Source: Maritimibacter fusiformis (GTDB lineage: Bacteria > Pseudomonadota > Alphaproteobacteria > Rhodobacterales > Rhodobacteraceae). From it: DNA of 64,000 nucleotides. Positions 42,073 through 51,786 of the stretch are shown here, in pieces. Location of the stretch: positions 186,001 through 250,000 of the forward strand of contig NZ_VSIY01000015.1 in NCBI RefSeq assembly GCF_008086115.1, given 5' to 3'. Numbering within the stretch: the stretch's first letter is position 1; every line of letters starts with the position of its first letter. Made by a program: the position numbers and the translations under genes. The notes beneath the pieces were generated by a model. The model was not told the origin of the DNA and made no database searches. It saw only the letters and a list, made by a program, of their open reading frames with translations.

Positions 42073-43353
42073 ATGGATACGATCTTTGCGGTTGCGACGG
42101 CGCGGGGCCGGGCCGGATTGGCGGTGATCCGTCTGTCCGGCCCGCTTGCGTTCGCGGTTGCCACGGAGCTTTGCGGCACCTTGCCCGAGACGCGCGGCCT
42201 GCGGATGCTGCGCGACAAGGCTGGGGATGCGTTCGATCAAGCCTTGGTGCTGCGTTTCGAGGAAGGCCACAGCTTTACCGGAGAGGCGGTTGTCGAGTTT
42301 CATGTCCACGGGTCCGTGGCCGTGACCGATGCGCTCTTGCGCGAGCTTGCCGGGATGTCCGGGCTGCGCGCGGCCGAGGCCGGCGAGTTTACCAGGCGGG
42401 CGCTTGAGAACGGACGCCTCGACCTTGCACAGGTGGAAGGGCTGGCCGATCTGATCGACGCCGAAACCGAGGCTCAGCGCGTTCAGGCGTTGCGGGTTCT
42501 GTCGGGCGCCCTGGGCGACAAGGCAGAAGTGTGGCGGCGCGACCTGATCCGCGCTGCGGCGCTATTGGAGGCGACGATCGATTTCGCGGATGAGGAGGTG
42601 CCTGTCGACGTGGCGCCGGAAGTCAGCGATCTGTTGGAAAAGGTGCAGGCCAGCCTGGCCGAAGAGCGCGACGGCGTCGGGATAGCCGAGCGTATTCGGG
42701 ATGGCTTTGAAGTGGCCATCGTCGGGCCGCCCAACGTCGGAAAATCTACACTGCTCAATGCTTTGGCCGGGCGCGAGGCGGCGATCACCTCCGAAGTGGC
42801 GGGGACGACGCGTGATGTGATCGAAGTGCGGATGGATCTGGGCGGATTGCCCGTCACCGTGCTGGATACGGCCGGCCTGCGCGCGACCGAGGATGTTGTC
42901 GAGAGCATCGGCATTCGCCGGGCGATCGAACGCGCGCGCGGCGCGGACCTGCGGGTGTTCCTGGTCGAGGACGGGCAAGCCGATCTCGGGCTGGAGCCGG
43001 AAGCCGACGATATCGTGGTCCGGGCGAAAGCCGATCTGATCGAGGATTCCGGTGGCGTGTCGGGCAAGACCGGGCAGGGCGTGGATGCACTTGTCCGGCG
43101 GATCGAGCAAATTCTCGTGTCGCGGGCTGGGGGCGCGGGGACGGCGATCCGGGAACGGCACAGAATCGCGATGATCCGCGCGCTCGACGCTTTGGAATCC
43201 GCGCGAATCGAGGTAGGGCAAGGCCCCGATCGGGCCGAGCTGGCGGCGGAGGAGATCCGCTCCGCGATCCGCGCGCTTGATTCCATCGTCGGGCGGGTCG
43301 ATGTAGAGAACATCCTGGACGAAATCTTCGCCAGCTTCTGTATCGGGAAGTAG
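42073..43353 (+). CDS. mnmE: tRNA modification GTPase MnmE
   Basis: A 426-residue GTPase that with MnmG modifies wobble uridine of some tRNAs. The N-terminal formyl-THF-binding domain starts [20 protein letters not shown] and includes [20 protein letters not shown]1 is [17 protein letters not shown] (about 218-234), G2/G3 are TTRDVIEV and [10 protein letters not shown]. The G4 place reads RAKADL rather than NKxD. The C-terminal IFASFCIGK has the conserved cysteine. It is next to its partner mnmG. Confidence 0.97.
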   Translation: MDTIFAVATARGRAGLAVIRLSGPLAFAVATELCGTLPETRGLRMLRDKAGDAFDQALVLRFEEGHSFTGEAVVEFHVHGSVAVTDALLRELAGMSGLRAAEAGEFTRRALENGRLDLAQVEGLADLIDAETEAQRVQALRVLSGALGDKAEVWRRDLIRAAALLEATIDFADEEVPVDVAPEVSDLLEKVQASLAEERDGVGIAERIRDGFEVAIVGPPNVGKSTLLNALAGREAAITSEVAGTTRDVIEVRMDLGGLPVTVLDTAGLRATEDVVESIGIRRAIERARGADLRVFLVEDGQADLGLEPEADDIVVRAKADLIEDSGGVSGKTGQGVDALVRRIEQILVSRAGGAGTAIRERHRIAMIRALDALESARIEVGQGPDRAELAAEEIRSAIRALDSIVGRVDVENILDEIFASFCIGK

Positions 43354-43368
43354 GCGCGCTGATTGGAG

Positions 43369-43384
43369 TGTTTCACGTGAAACA
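43369..43384. promoter_or_regulatory. parS: parS site 1
   Basis: TGTTTCACGTGAAACA, a perfect 16-bp palindrome identical to the bacterial parS consensus bound by ParB. It covers the start region of mnmG. Confidence 0.93.
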
Positions 43385-45245
43385 TCCGCGATTCGATGTG
43401 GTGGTAATCGGAGGCGGGCACGCCGGTGCCGACGCCGCGCTGGCATCTGCACGCCTTGGCGCGCGGACTGCGTTGGTCACACTCCGCAAAAGCGACCTGG
43501 GCACCATGTCGTGCAACCCGGCCATTGGTGGGTTGGGCAAGGGCCACCTGGTTCGCGAGATCGACGCACTGGACGGGGCCATGGGCCGCGTCGCGGATCG
43601 GGCTGGTATTCAGTTTCGCCTCCTGAACCGCAGCAAGGGACCGGCGGTGCAAGGCCCGCGCGCGCAAGCTGACCGCGAGCTCTACAAGGCGGCGATGATC
43701 GAGGAAATCGAGCAGGCGGTTGGTCTTGACCTGATCGAAGGCGAGGCTGTCGAACTTCTGTTCGAGGATGGAGCGGTCGCGGGGCTGCGCCTGGGGGACG
43801 GGAACGAACTGACCGCTCGCGCGGTGGTTCTCACCACGGGCACCTTCCTGCGTGGCGTGATCCACATCGGGGACAAACGACACGAAGGCGGACGGATGGG
43901 GGACCGCCCCTCGATCCGCCTTGCCGAACAGATCGACGACTTCGGCCTGCCGCTCGGGCGCCTCAAGACCGGGACGCCGCCGCGGCTGGACGGCAAGACG
44001 ATTTCCTGGGATCAACTGGACCTTCAGCCCGGCGACGAGACGCCGGAGATGTTCTCGTTCCTCCACAGGCGGCCGTTCGTGCGCCAGGTGTCTTGCGGTA
44101 TCAGCCACACGAACGAGCAAACCCACGCGATCATTCGCGAAAACCTCGACCGGTCGGCGATGTATGGCGGCCAGATCGATGGAGTCGGGCCGCGGTATTG
44201 CCCCTCCATCGAGGACAAGGTGGTGCGGTTCGCTGACAAATCCTCGCACCAGGTCTTTCTTGAACCGGAAGGGCTGAACACCGATACGGTCTATCCGAAC
44301 GGGATCTCGACCTCCCTGCCGGTGGAGGTGCAAGAGCGCTACGTGCGTTCGATCCGCGGCCTTGAGAACGTCACGATCCTGCAGCCGGGTTATGCGATCG
44401 AATACGACTACGTCGATCCGAAAGCCCTGCGCTCGACCCTCGAGCTTCGCGATGTCCCCGGGCTGTATCTGGCCGGCCAGATCAATGGGACCACGGGGTA
44501 TGAAGAGGCGGCGGCCCAAGGGCTGGTCGCTGGCCTGAACGCGGGACTGCGGGCGCTGGAGCGCGAACAGATCGTGTTTTCCCGCGCTCAGTCCTACATC
44601 GGCGTGATGATCGACGATCTGACGACCCGTGGCGTAACGGAACCCTACCGCATGTTCACATCGCGGGCCGAATACCGCCTGAGCTTGCGCGCGGACAACG
44701 CCGATCAGCGCCTTACACCGCTGGGAATTGAGCTCGGTTGCGTCGGTGAGGTGCGGCGCACAGAATTCCAGGACAAAATGGAGGCGCTCGGCAAGGCGCG
44801 CGAGCGGCTCGAACAAAAGGGCTATTCGCCCAAGGAGGCGCGTGCATTGGGGGCCAATATCAGCGGTGATGGCGCACGTCGGAGTGGAATGGACCTCTTG
44901 TCGCTTCCGCAGTTGACCTTTGACCATCTCGCCGCCGACGATGCCATCTTGTCGACGGTTGCCCCGGAAGTCCGGCGGCAGATCGAGAAAGACGCGCTCT
45001 ATGCCAACTACATCGAGCGGCAGAAACGGGATGTCGAAGCCTTGCAGCGGGACGAAGCACATCGGATTCCGCCTGATTTCGACTATGACTCATTGGACGG
45101 CCTGACGCGCGAACTTTGCGGAAAACTCAAGACCGCGCGACCGGAGACCGTTGCCCAGGCGGGGCGTATAGAGGGCATGACCCCTGCGGCGCTTACGCTG
45201 ATTCTGGCCAAGCTGCGGCAGGCGGACCGGGCGAAATCCGCATGA
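43377..45245 (+). CDS. mnmG: tRNA uridine 5-carboxymethylaminomethyl modification enzyme MnmG
   Basis: A 622-residue FAD enzyme, partner of MnmE in forming the cmnm5 group at tRNA wobble uridine. [20 protein letters not shown] binds [23 protein letters not shown] is diagnostic, and [19 protein letters not shown] follows. The start is set at GTG 43377 because GGAG lies eight bases upstream. A GTG at 43368 (three codons earlier, VFHVKH) is often the annotated form. parS site 1 lies across this region. It overlaps rsmG as ATGA. Confidence 0.97.
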   Translation: MKHPRFDVVVIGGGHAGADAALASARLGARTALVTLRKSDLGTMSCNPAIGGLGKGHLVREIDALDGAMGRVADRAGIQFRLLNRSKGPAVQGPRAQADRELYKAAMIEEIEQAVGLDLIEGEAVELLFEDGAVAGLRLGDGNELTARAVVLTTGTFLRGVIHIGDKRHEGGRMGDRPSIRLAEQIDDFGLPLGRLKTGTPPRLDGKTISWDQLDLQPGDETPEMFSFLHRRPFVRQVSCGISHTNEQTHAIIRENLDRSAMYGGQIDGVGPRYCPSIEDKVVRFADKSSHQVFLEPEGLNTDTVYPNGISTSLPVEVQERYVRSIRGLENVTILQPGYAIEYDYVDPKALRSTLELRDVPGLYLAGQINGTTGYEEAAAQGLVAGLNAGLRALEREQIVFSRAQSYIGVMIDDLTTRGVTEPYRMFTSRAEYRLSLRADNADQRLTPLGIELGCVGEVRRTEFQDKMEALGKARERLEQKGYSPKEARALGANISGDGARRSGMDLLSLPQLTFDHLAADDAILSTVAPEVRRQIEKDALYANYIERQKRDVEALQRDEAHRIPPDFDYDSLDGLTRELCGKLKTARPETVAQAGRIEGMTPAALTLILAKLRQADRAKSA

Positions 45246-45865
45246 CCGACCGAGACCGGTTCGCAGCCGATCAGGATGTTTCACGTGAAACACTCGAGCG
45301 GCTCGGCATCTACGCCGGGCTGCTGAAAAAGTGGAACCCTTCCATCAACCTGGTCGCGAAATCCACGCTGAACGACTTGTGGGGGCGGCATTTTCTGGAC
45401 AGTGCACAGATTCTGTCGATCTCGGATCGAAATAAGGGGCGCTGGGCCGATCTGGGCAGCGGCGGCGGCTTTCCGGGGTTGGTCGTGGCCATTCTGGCGG
45501 ATGAAGCGCGGCCGGATATCAGGGTGACCTGCGTCGAGAGCGATTTGCGAAAGGCCACCTTCCTTCGCACCGTGATTCGCGAGACCGGCCTGGACGCGGA
45601 GGTGCTGACCGACCGCGCCGAAACGCTGGAGCCGCTTGAGGCCGACATCGTCTCGGCCCGCGCGCTCGCGCCGCTGACGCGCCTGCTCGGATACGCGCAG
45701 CGCCATCTTGCGGACCGGGGAGAGGCGATCTTCCTCAAAGGCGCCGGGGCAGAGGCCGAATTGAAAGAAGCGCTTGAAACCTGGACCTTCGGGCTGGATA
45801 CATACCCAAGCAAGACCGACCCAGAGGCAACTATCCTTAGAATCGGAGACATCAGGCGTGTCTGA
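45242..45865 (+). CDS. rsmG: 16S rRNA (guanine527-N7)-methyltransferase RsmG
   Basis: A 207-residue SAM enzyme that methylates G527 of 16S r[23 protein letters not shown] near the start and [19 protein letters not shown] are classic. The SAM loop is [14 protein letters not shown] (about 69-82). The codons for VSRET coincide with parS site 2. It starts inside the mnmG stop (ATGA) and overlaps parA by 8 bases. Confidence 0.96.
   Translation: MTDRDRFAADQDVSRETLERLGIYAGLLKKWNPSINLVAKSTLNDLWGRHFLDSAQILSISDRNKGRWADLGSGGGFPGLVVAILADEARPDIRVTCVESDLRKATFLRTVIRETGLDAEVLTDRAETLEPLEADIVSARALAPLTRLLGYAQRHLADRGEAIFLKGAGAEAELKEALETWTFGLDTYPSKTDPEATILRIGDIRRV
45277..45292. promoter_or_regulatory. parS: parS site 2
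   Basis: A second perfect TGTTTCACGTGAAACA, inside rsmG, read as the codons of DVSRET. It is 1.9 kb from site 1 and 0.6 kb before parA. Confidence 0.93.
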
Positions 45866-46655
45866 CCCGGCGCGGCCGAAGGGCCCCAAGATCATCGCGA
45901 TCACCAATCAGAAAGGCGGGGTCGGCAAGACCACGACTGCCATCAACCTGGGCGCCGCCATTGCCGCACTAGGCAAGAACGTGATGATCGTCGACATCGA
46001 TCCGCAGGGAAACGCGTCGACCGGGCTTGGCGTGGAGGCCGAGGATCGGGTGCTGACGACCTATGACCTGATCCTGGACGAGGCGCCGCTGCAAAAGGTC
46101 TCGCGACCGACCGACGTTAAGGGGCTGTGGATCGCCCCCGCCACCACCGATCTGTCATCGGCGGATATCGAACTGGTCTCGAACGAAAAACGCAGCCATT
46201 TGCTGCACGACGCCCTGCGCGCACCGGACGTGGCCGATCTGGCGCTGGATTTCATTCTGATCGACTGCCCGCCCTCGCTGAACCTTCTGACCGTCAACGC
46301 CATGGTGGCGGCGCACTCGGTGCTCGTGCCGCTGCAAAGCGAGTTTTTCGCGCTGGAGGGGTTGTCGCAACTGATGCTGACGATTCGCGAGGTGCGGCAG
46401 GCCGCGAACCCGGATCTTCGGATCGAGGGCATCGTGCTGACCATGTATGACGTGCGCAACAACCTGTCGAAACAGGTCGAGGATGACGCCCGGGAAAATC
46501 TTGGGAATCTGGTCTTTCAGACGATCATTCCCAGAAATGTTCGGATCAGCGAGGCGCCGTCTTACGCGATGCCGGTCCTGAGTTATGATCCGGCCTCGAA
46601 GGGCAGCGCGGCCTATTCGGCGCTGGCCGAAGAACTTCTGGCGCGGTCGGTTTAG
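45858..46655 (+). CDS. parA: Chromosome partitioning ATPase ParA
   Basis: A 265-residue deviant Walker ATPase that moves ParB-parS complexes to daughter cells. The Walker A motif is NQKGGVGKTTTAINL (about 16-30), with the signature first lysine. VDIDPQGNASTGLG and FILIDCPPSLNLLTVNA follow. No N-terminal helix-turn-helix is present, so it is the chromosomal type Ia-less form. The start is a GTG at 45858, overlapping rsmG; GGAG is nine bases upstream. parB follows after 9 bases. Confidence 0.96.
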   Translation: MSDPARPKGPKIIAITNQKGGVGKTTTAINLGAAIAALGKNVMIVDIDPQGNASTGLGVEAEDRVLTTYDLILDEAPLQKVSRPTDVKGLWIAPATTDLSSADIELVSNEKRSHLLHDALRAPDVADLALDFILIDCPPSLNLLTVNAMVAAHSVLVPLQSEFFALEGLSQLMLTIREVRQAANPDLRIEGIVLTMYDVRNNLSKQVEDDARENLGNLVFQTIIPRNVRISEAPSYAMPVLSYDPASKGSAAYSALAEELLARSV

Positions 46656-46664
46656 GAGGCCAAC

Positions 46665-47561
46665 ATGACAAAAAAACCTGCTCGTGGTCTTGGGCGCGGA
46701 CTGTCGGCGCTGATGGCCGATGTATCGCCGGAGTCGGCCTCTGAGCCGAAAAACGCGGCGCTCGAAGATGCCCCGCGCCCGCATGACCAGATGGTCGCGA
46801 TCGAACAGATCGTTCCGAACCCCGATCAGCCTCGCCGCACGTTCAGCCAGGATGACCTTGCGGAACTGGCTGCGTCGATCAAGGAAAAGGGCGTGATTCA
46901 GCCTCTGATCCTGCGGGAGAACAGCAGAACGCCGGGGACTTACGAGATTGTTGCCGGTGAAAGACGGTGGCGCGCCTCGCAGATGGCGAATCTGCACGAA
47001 GTGCCGGCGTTGGTGCGGACCTACACCGATACCGAAGCGCTCGAAGTCGCGATCATCGAGAACATCCAGCGATCCGACCTGAATGCCGCCGAAGAGGCTG
47101 CGGGCTACCGTGAACTGATGGATCGTTTCGGCCATACCCAGGAAAAACTCGCCGAAGCGCTGGGCAAGAGCCGTTCGCATATCGCGAACATGCTCCGGCT
47201 GTTGAATCTGCCGCCGGAGGTGCTGGAATACCTTCGAAGCGGCCAGATCTCGGCTGGTCATGCGCGCGCGCTGGTGACGGCGGACGACCCTGCGGGGCTG
47301 GCGCGGCGGGTGATCGCAAAGGGGCTGTCGGTGCGTGACGTCGAACGGCTCGCCAAGGCCCCAAAGCCGAAAAGCGGCTCTACACAGGCGAAACGCTTGG
47401 AGAAGGATGCCGATACGGTCGCGTTGGAGGGTGACTTGTCGGCCAGCCTGGGGATGAAGGTCGCCATCGACCACGATACCGGCAAGGAAACCGGCGTGCT
47501 CAAGATCAGTTACAGGACGCTAGAGCAGCTCGACGATCTTTGCCGCAAGCTGGGCGGTTAG
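46665..47561 (+). CDS. parB: Chromosome partitioning protein ParB
   Basis: A 298-residue parS-binding CTPase-type protein. The N-terminal ParA-contact segment is KPARGLGRGLSALMAD. The CTP-binding core shows IVPNPDQPRRTF and IVAGERRWRASQMANLHEVP (GERRxRA, about 88-94). ALGKSRSHIANMLRLLNLP (about 166-184) is the helix-turn-helix, and the C-terminal dimer domain ends [10 protein letters not shown]. Its two likely sites are at 43369 and 45277. The stop overlaps hemW tail to tail by four bases. Confidence 0.97.
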   Translation: MTKKPARGLGRGLSALMADVSPESASEPKNAALEDAPRPHDQMVAIEQIVPNPDQPRRTFSQDDLAELAASIKEKGVIQPLILRENSRTPGTYEIVAGERRWRASQMANLHEVPALVRTYTDTEALEVAIIENIQRSDLNAAEEAAGYRELMDRFGHTQEKLAEALGKSRSHIANMLRLLNLPPEVLEYLRSGQISAGHARALVTADDPAGLARRVIAKGLSVRDVERLAKAPKPKSGSTQAKRLEKDADTVALEGDLSASLGMKVAIDHDTGKETGVLKISYRTLEQLDDLCRKLGG

Positions 47562-48721
47562 TCGTCGGGAAGCAGCCTGGTGATGATCGCGTTCAGAACG
47601 GCGCGACCGTCTCGCGTCGCCTGAAGGCGGTCACCGGACGATTGCAACAGCCCGAGATTTTCCAAGTCATTGATATCAAACATATTTATAGGCTTTCCGG
47701 CGATGTCGCGATACCGCTTCATGTCCAGCCCTTCAGTGGTCCGCAGGCTCATCATCAGGTATTCGCCGGCGTGGTCTCTCGGGCGCAGCGCCTCGCGCTC
47801 CAACTCGCCGGTTCCCGTCCGCGAAACCTGTGAAAGCCACTTGCCGGGCGACAATTCCGTGGTCGTGGCGTGGCGCTGTCCGTCGAGCGTCAGGCGGCCG
47901 TGCGCACCCGGGCCGATGCCGACATAGTCACCGCCATGCCAATAGATCAGATTGTGGCGTGATTCCTGCCCCGGGACAGCATGGTTGGATACCTCATAGG
48001 CCGGGAGGCCGGCGGCATCGCAAATGTCCTGGGTCAGAATGAACATGTCGGCGGCCAAATCCTCGTCGGGCAGCCCCGGCAGCTTGCCGCGGCGAAAACG
48101 GTCGCCGAAGGCGGTGCCGCTCTCGATCGTCAGCTGATACAGGGAAAGGTGCTCGGGCGAGAAACCCAGCGCCGTGGTCAATTCCTGACGCCAGTCCGAG
48201 AGGCTTTGGTCCTGGCGGGCATAAATCAGATCAAAGCTCACTCGGTCAAATGCGTTTCGCGCTGTCTCTAACGCTGTCATGGCTGTCGCAACATCATGGA
48301 GCCGCCCCAGGCGGCGAAGATCGGCGTCGTTCAGCGCCTGCACGCCCAGCGAAACGCGCGAGACACCGGCGTGCCTGAAATCCGCGAATTTCCCGGCCTC
48401 GACCGAGGTTGGATTGGCCTCGAGCGTGATTTCGATATCGTTGGCGAAGGTCCAGTGTTTCGCGGCGGTCTCGATGACGGTTTCGACAATCTCGGGCGCC
48501 ATCAACGAAGGCGTTCCGCCGCCGAAATAGACACTATTCAGGACGCGGGGGCCGGTTTCGGACGCATAGCGCGCGATCTCGCGCTTATAGGCGGCGCGCC
48601 AGTCTTCCATCTCGATTTTCGCCGAGACGTGGCTGTTAAAGTCGCAATAAGGGCATTTCGCGGCGCAGAAGGGCCAATGGACATACAGGCCGAAGCCGCC
48701 AAAACGCCAGTCGTCAGGCAA
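47558..48721 (-). CDS. hemW: Heme chaperone HemW (radical SAM)
   Basis: A 387-residue radical SAM protein of the HemW group, formerly taken for an oxygen-independent coproporphyrinogen oxidase. [19 protein letters not shown] carries the CxxxCxxC cluster, and [17 protein letters not shown] follows. [20 protein letters not shown] fits HemW, and the fourth cysteine of HemN is absent. The start is a TTG at 48721 with GAGGG upstream; a TTG at 48745 is in frame but has no ribosome site. It overlaps the rdgB stop by 8 bases. Confidence 0.92.
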   Translation of the reverse strand: MPDDWRFGGFGLYVHWPFCAAKCPYCDFNSHVSAKIEMEDWRAAYKREIARYASETGPRVLNSVYFGGGTPSLMAPEIVETVIETAAKHWTFANDIEITLEANPTSVEAGKFADFRHAGVSRVSLGVQALNDADLRRLGRLHDVATAMTALETARNAFDRVSFDLIYARQDQSLSDWRQELTTALGFSPEHLSLYQLTIESGTAFGDRFRRGKLPGLPDEDLAADMFILTQDICDAAGLPAYEVSNHAVPGQESRHNLIYWHGGDYVGIGPGAHGRLTLDGQRHATTTELSPGKWLSQVSRTGTGELEREALRPRDHAGEYLMMSLRTTEGLDMKRYRDIAGKPINMFDINDLENLGLLQSSGDRLQATRDGRAVLNAIITRLLPDD

Positions 48722-49325
48722 AGCAACCCTCGACCAGACGGGCAAAGGCGACGGCGCGGTGGCTCATCTCGTGTTTTTCGGCCGGGTCCATTTCCCCAAA
48801 CGTTTGCGTTTTGCCGTCCGGCAGAAAGATCGGGTCGAAACCAAAGCCGTTTTCCCCGCGCATGGGCCAAACCACGCGCCCTTCGACCTGACCTTCGAAT
48901 ATCTCGTCGTGACCGTCCGGCCAGGCCAGGCAAAGCGTCGCGTTGAACCGCGCGGTTCGCGGTTCCGGGGCGGCTTTTTCCTCAAGAAGCGTCCAGACCC
49001 TCGTCATCGCCAGTTTGAAGTCGCGCCCGTTCGGCGTTTCGGCCCAATCCGCGGTATAGACCCCGGGATCGCCCCCAAGGGCATCAACCATGATGCCGCT
49101 GTCGTCCGACAGGGCGGGAAGCCCCGACTTCTGTGCGGCGTAATGCGCCTTGATCCGGGCGTTTCCGGCGAATGTGTCTTCGGTCTCGGCGGGTTCTTCG
49201 AGCCCAAGGTCGGCGGCAGAAATCACCTCGACACCGAACGGCGCCAGAAGCGCGCCGATCTCGCGGATCTTGCCCGCGTTGTGCGAGGCGATCACCAGCC
49301 TGCCGCCTTCGAGCTTGCGGGTCAT
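48714..49325 (-). CDS. rdgB: dITP/XTP pyrophosphatase (HAM1/RdgB)
   Basis: A 203-residue enzyme that removes non-canonical purine triphosphates. The motif [20 protein letters not shown] starts the fold, [15 protein letters not shown] and [20 protein letters not shown] bind metal and base, and [20 protein letters not shown] is diagnostic. It overlaps rph (ATGA) upstream and hemW downstream. Confidence 0.97.
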   Translation of the reverse strand: MTRKLEGGRLVIASHNAGKIREIGALLAPFGVEVISAADLGLEEPAETEDTFAGNARIKAHYAAQKSGLPALSDDSGIMVDALGGDPGVYTADWAETPNGRDFKLAMTRVWTLLEEKAAPEPRTARFNATLCLAWPDGHDEIFEGQVEGRVVWPMRGENGFGFDPIFLPDGKTQTFGEMDPAEKHEMSHRAVAFARLVEGCFA

Positions 49326-50035
49326 GCGGTGGCTGCCTTTTGTGCTGCGACCAACTCGGCGACACCTTTGTCGGCGAGATCCATCAGCCGGTACATCTCG
49401 TCACGCGAAAAGGTCGAACCTTCGGCGGACATCTGGACCTCGATCAGGCGGCCCGAACCGGTCATCACGTAGTTTCCATCCACCCCGGCCTCGCTGTCTT
49501 CGGCATAGTCGAGGTCGAGCACCGTTTGCCCGGCATAGACTCCGCAGGACACCGCCGCGACCGGATCGGTCAGCGGATCGGTGGTGATGTCGCCTGCTTT
49601 CATCAGCTTGTTGACGGCAAGTCGCAGTGCGACCCAGCCGCCGGTGATCGCAGCGCACCGAGTGCCGCCATCGGCCTGGATCACGTCGCAGTCGACGGTG
49701 ATCTGACGTTCGCCCAGGGCTTGCCGGTCGACGCCCGCGCGCAGGCTGCGACCGATCAGACGTTGAATTTCCACCGTGCGCCCGCCCTGCTTGCCCGCCG
49801 CCGCTTCGCGGCGCATCCGGGTGTTGGTGGCGCGCGGCAGCATTCCGTATTCCGCCGTCACCCAGCCCTGGCCGGAATTGCGCAGAAACGGAGGCACGCG
49901 CTCCTCGAGCGAGGCGGTGCAGAGAACATGCGTGTCGCCAATGCGGATCATGCACGCGCCTTCTGCGTGCTTCGTGACCCCGACTTCAATTGAAATCGGC
50001 CGCATTTCATCTATCTTCCGACCAGACGGGCGCAT
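49322..50035 (-). CDS. rph: Ribonuclease PH
   Basis: A 237-residue phosphorolytic 3'-exoribonuclease that trims tRNA ends. It begins [37 protein letters not shown] sequence ([17 protein letters not shown]), GRSLRAGVD and [18 protein letters not shown] are the family signatures. The C-terminus includes [20 protein letters not shown]. It is divergent from hrcA with an 84-base gap between starts, as commonly seen in alphaproteobacteria. Confidence 0.97.
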   Translation of the reverse strand: MRPSGRKIDEMRPISIEVGVTKHAEGACMIRIGDTHVLCTASLEERVPPFLRNSGQGWVTAEYGMLPRATNTRMRREAAAGKQGGRTVEIQRLIGRSLRAGVDRQALGERQITVDCDVIQADGGTRCAAITGGWVALRLAVNKLMKAGDITTDPLTDPVAAVSCGVYAGQTVLDLDYAEDSEAGVDGNYVMTGSGRLIEVQMSAEGSTFSRDEMYRLMDLADKGVAELVAAQKAATA

Positions 50036-50119
50036 GAGATGTCCTTCCTTTTCGTTTCCGGTGGAGTCTCATGGCCCCCGACAAAAGGCAAGCCCGATGA
50101 CGGGCGGAGGCAGAGGCAC

Positions 50120-51184
50120 ATGGCGGCAAACCCGCATCTGGAAGAACTGAACGACAGGTCGCGCGAGGTGTTTCGCCGGCTGGTCGAAGCCTATCTCGAG
50201 ACCGGCGAACCGGTGGGGTCGCGAAGCCTGACCCGAACGCTGTCCGAAAAGGTCTCTGCCGCAACGATCCGCAACGTGATGCAGGATCTCGAGATCATGG
50301 GCCTTTTGAACAGCCCGCATGTTTCGGCCGGACGGGTGCCGACCGAGCTGGGTCTGCGGCTGTTCGTCGACGGGCTGCTCGAAATCAGCAATCTGACCGA
50401 TGACGACCGCAGGAAAATCGACGCCACCGTGACCTCGAACCAGGCGGATGTATCAACCCTGATGGACCGCATCGGCTCGGCCCTGTCGGGGATCACCGCC
50501 GGGGCCAGCCTGGTCCTGACGCCAAAACACGCCGAGACGCCGATCAAGCATATCGAATTCGTCTATCTCGGGCCCGACCGCGCGTTGGTGGTTCTGGTCT
50601 TTGCCGATGGTCACGTCGAGAACCGGGTGTTCCAGCCACCCCTGGGGCAAACCGCATCCTCGATGCGTGAAGCCGGCAACTTCATCAACGCCATTGCCGA
50701 GGGCAAGACGCTGGCGGAACTGCGCGACGCGATCGAGGTTGAAATCAAGGCCCGTCGACAGGAGCTTGACCAGCTAGCTCAGGAACTGATCGAAAACGGC
50801 GTCGCGCTCTGGGCCGACCCGGGGGTCGGGGAAGAGCGGTTGATCGTGCGGGGGCGGGCCAATCTGCTGGCTCATGGCGGCGACGAGGCCAATCTTGAAC
50901 GGATCATGCGCCTGTTCGACGACCTCGAACGCAAGCGCGACATCGCCGAGTTTCTGACCCTGGCCGAGGAAGGGGACGGCGTGCGCATCTTTATCGGCTC
51001 GGAAAACCAGCTTTTCTCACTTTCGGGTAGCTCTTTGGTGGTTTCCCCCTATATGAACGCTGACCGTAGAATCATCGGTGCAGTTGGCGTGATCGGACCG
51101 ACCCGGCTCAACTATGGGCGGATCGTGCCGATCGTCGACTACACCGCGCAATTGGTCGGAAAACTGATCTCTGACCGAGGGTAA
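50120..51184 (+). CDS. hrcA: Heat-inducible transcription repressor HrcA
   Basis: A 354-residue repressor of CIRCE-controlled genes, usually groESL. The N-terminal winged helix contains ELNDRSREVFRRLVEAYLET and then TRTLSEKVSAATIRNVMQDL (about 40-59). HVSAGRVPTELGLRLFVDGL is diagnostic. The C-terminal GAF-like domain ends LVGKLISDRG. The ATG at 50120 with GAGG upstream is preferred over a long open extension. No CIRCE element is found in this window. grpE follows after 11 bases. Confidence 0.95.
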   Translation: MAANPHLEELNDRSREVFRRLVEAYLETGEPVGSRSLTRTLSEKVSAATIRNVMQDLEIMGLLNSPHVSAGRVPTELGLRLFVDGLLEISNLTDDDRRKIDATVTSNQADVSTLMDRIGSALSGITAGASLVLTPKHAETPIKHIEFVYLGPDRALVVLVFADGHVENRVFQPPLGQTASSMREAGNFINAIAEGKTLAELRDAIEVEIKARRQELDQLAQELIENGVALWADPGVGEERLIVRGRANLLAHGGDEANLERIMRLFDDLERKRDIAEFLTLAEEGDGVRIFIGSENQLFSLSGSSLVVSPYMNADRRIIGAVGVIGPTRLNYGRIVPIVDYTAQLVGKLISDRG

Positions 51185-51195
51185 AAGGTAGGGAA

Positions 51196-51786
51196 ATGGC
51201 AGATCCTAAGAAGAAAGACGAGCTGTCCGACGTTGAGGCCGCGATCGATGAAATCATGGCCGGGGTCAATGCGGACGAGCGGGTGGCGGACAACGATTCG
51301 CTGGCTGACGAGGCGTCGCTGGATGAGGTCGAAAAGCTGCGCGCGGAACGCGACGAGATGCGCGATCGCTTCATGCGCGCGCTGGCGGATGCCGAGAACA
51401 CCCGCAAACGCGGCGAGCGTGACCGGCGCGAGGCCGAGCAATATGGCGGGTCGAAGCTGGCCCGCGACATGCTGCCGGTTTATGACAACCTGAAGCGGGC
51501 ACTGGAGGCGGCGAACGACGACGCTCGCGCTCAGGCGGCGGGTCTGATCGAAGGTGTCGAGTTGACGATGCGCGAACTTCTGCAGATCTTCTCCAAGCAC
51601 GGGATCACCATCGTCGCGCCGGAGATCGGCGAGAAATTCGACCCCCAGCTTCACCAGGCGATGTTCGAGGCGCCGTTGCCCGACACCAAGGCGGGCCAGA
51701 TCATCCAGGTGATGGCCGAGGGGTTCCTGCTGCATGACCGGCTGTTGCGCCCGGCGCAGGTCGGGGTGTCGTCTAACCCCGGCTGA
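51196..51786 (+). CDS. grpE: Nucleotide exchange factor GrpE
   Basis: A 196-residue dimeric factor that releases ADP from DnaK. The N-terminal acidic tail and long helix (about 35-95) contain EKLRAERDEMRDRFMRALAD. ENTRKRGERDRREAEQYGGS and LPVYDNLKRALEAA follow. The beta domain shows FDPQLHQAMFEAPLPDTKAG. It is a partner of dnaK at 5013. The stop overlaps mutS tail to tail by 14 bases. Confidence 0.97.
   Translation: MADPKKKDELSDVEAAIDEIMAGVNADERVADNDSLADEASLDEVEKLRAERDEMRDRFMRALADAENTRKRGERDRREAEQYGGSKLARDMLPVYDNLKRALEAANDDARAQAAGLIEGVELTMRELLQIFSKHGITIVAPEIGEKFDPQLHQAMFEAPLPDTKAGQIIQVMAEGFLLHDRLLRPAQVGVSSNPG

Noticed and set aside
48722..48745. An earlier hemW start at 48745
   Set aside because: It is a TTG without a Shine-Dalgarno and lengthens the overlap with rdgB; the TTG at 48721 has GAGGG in place.
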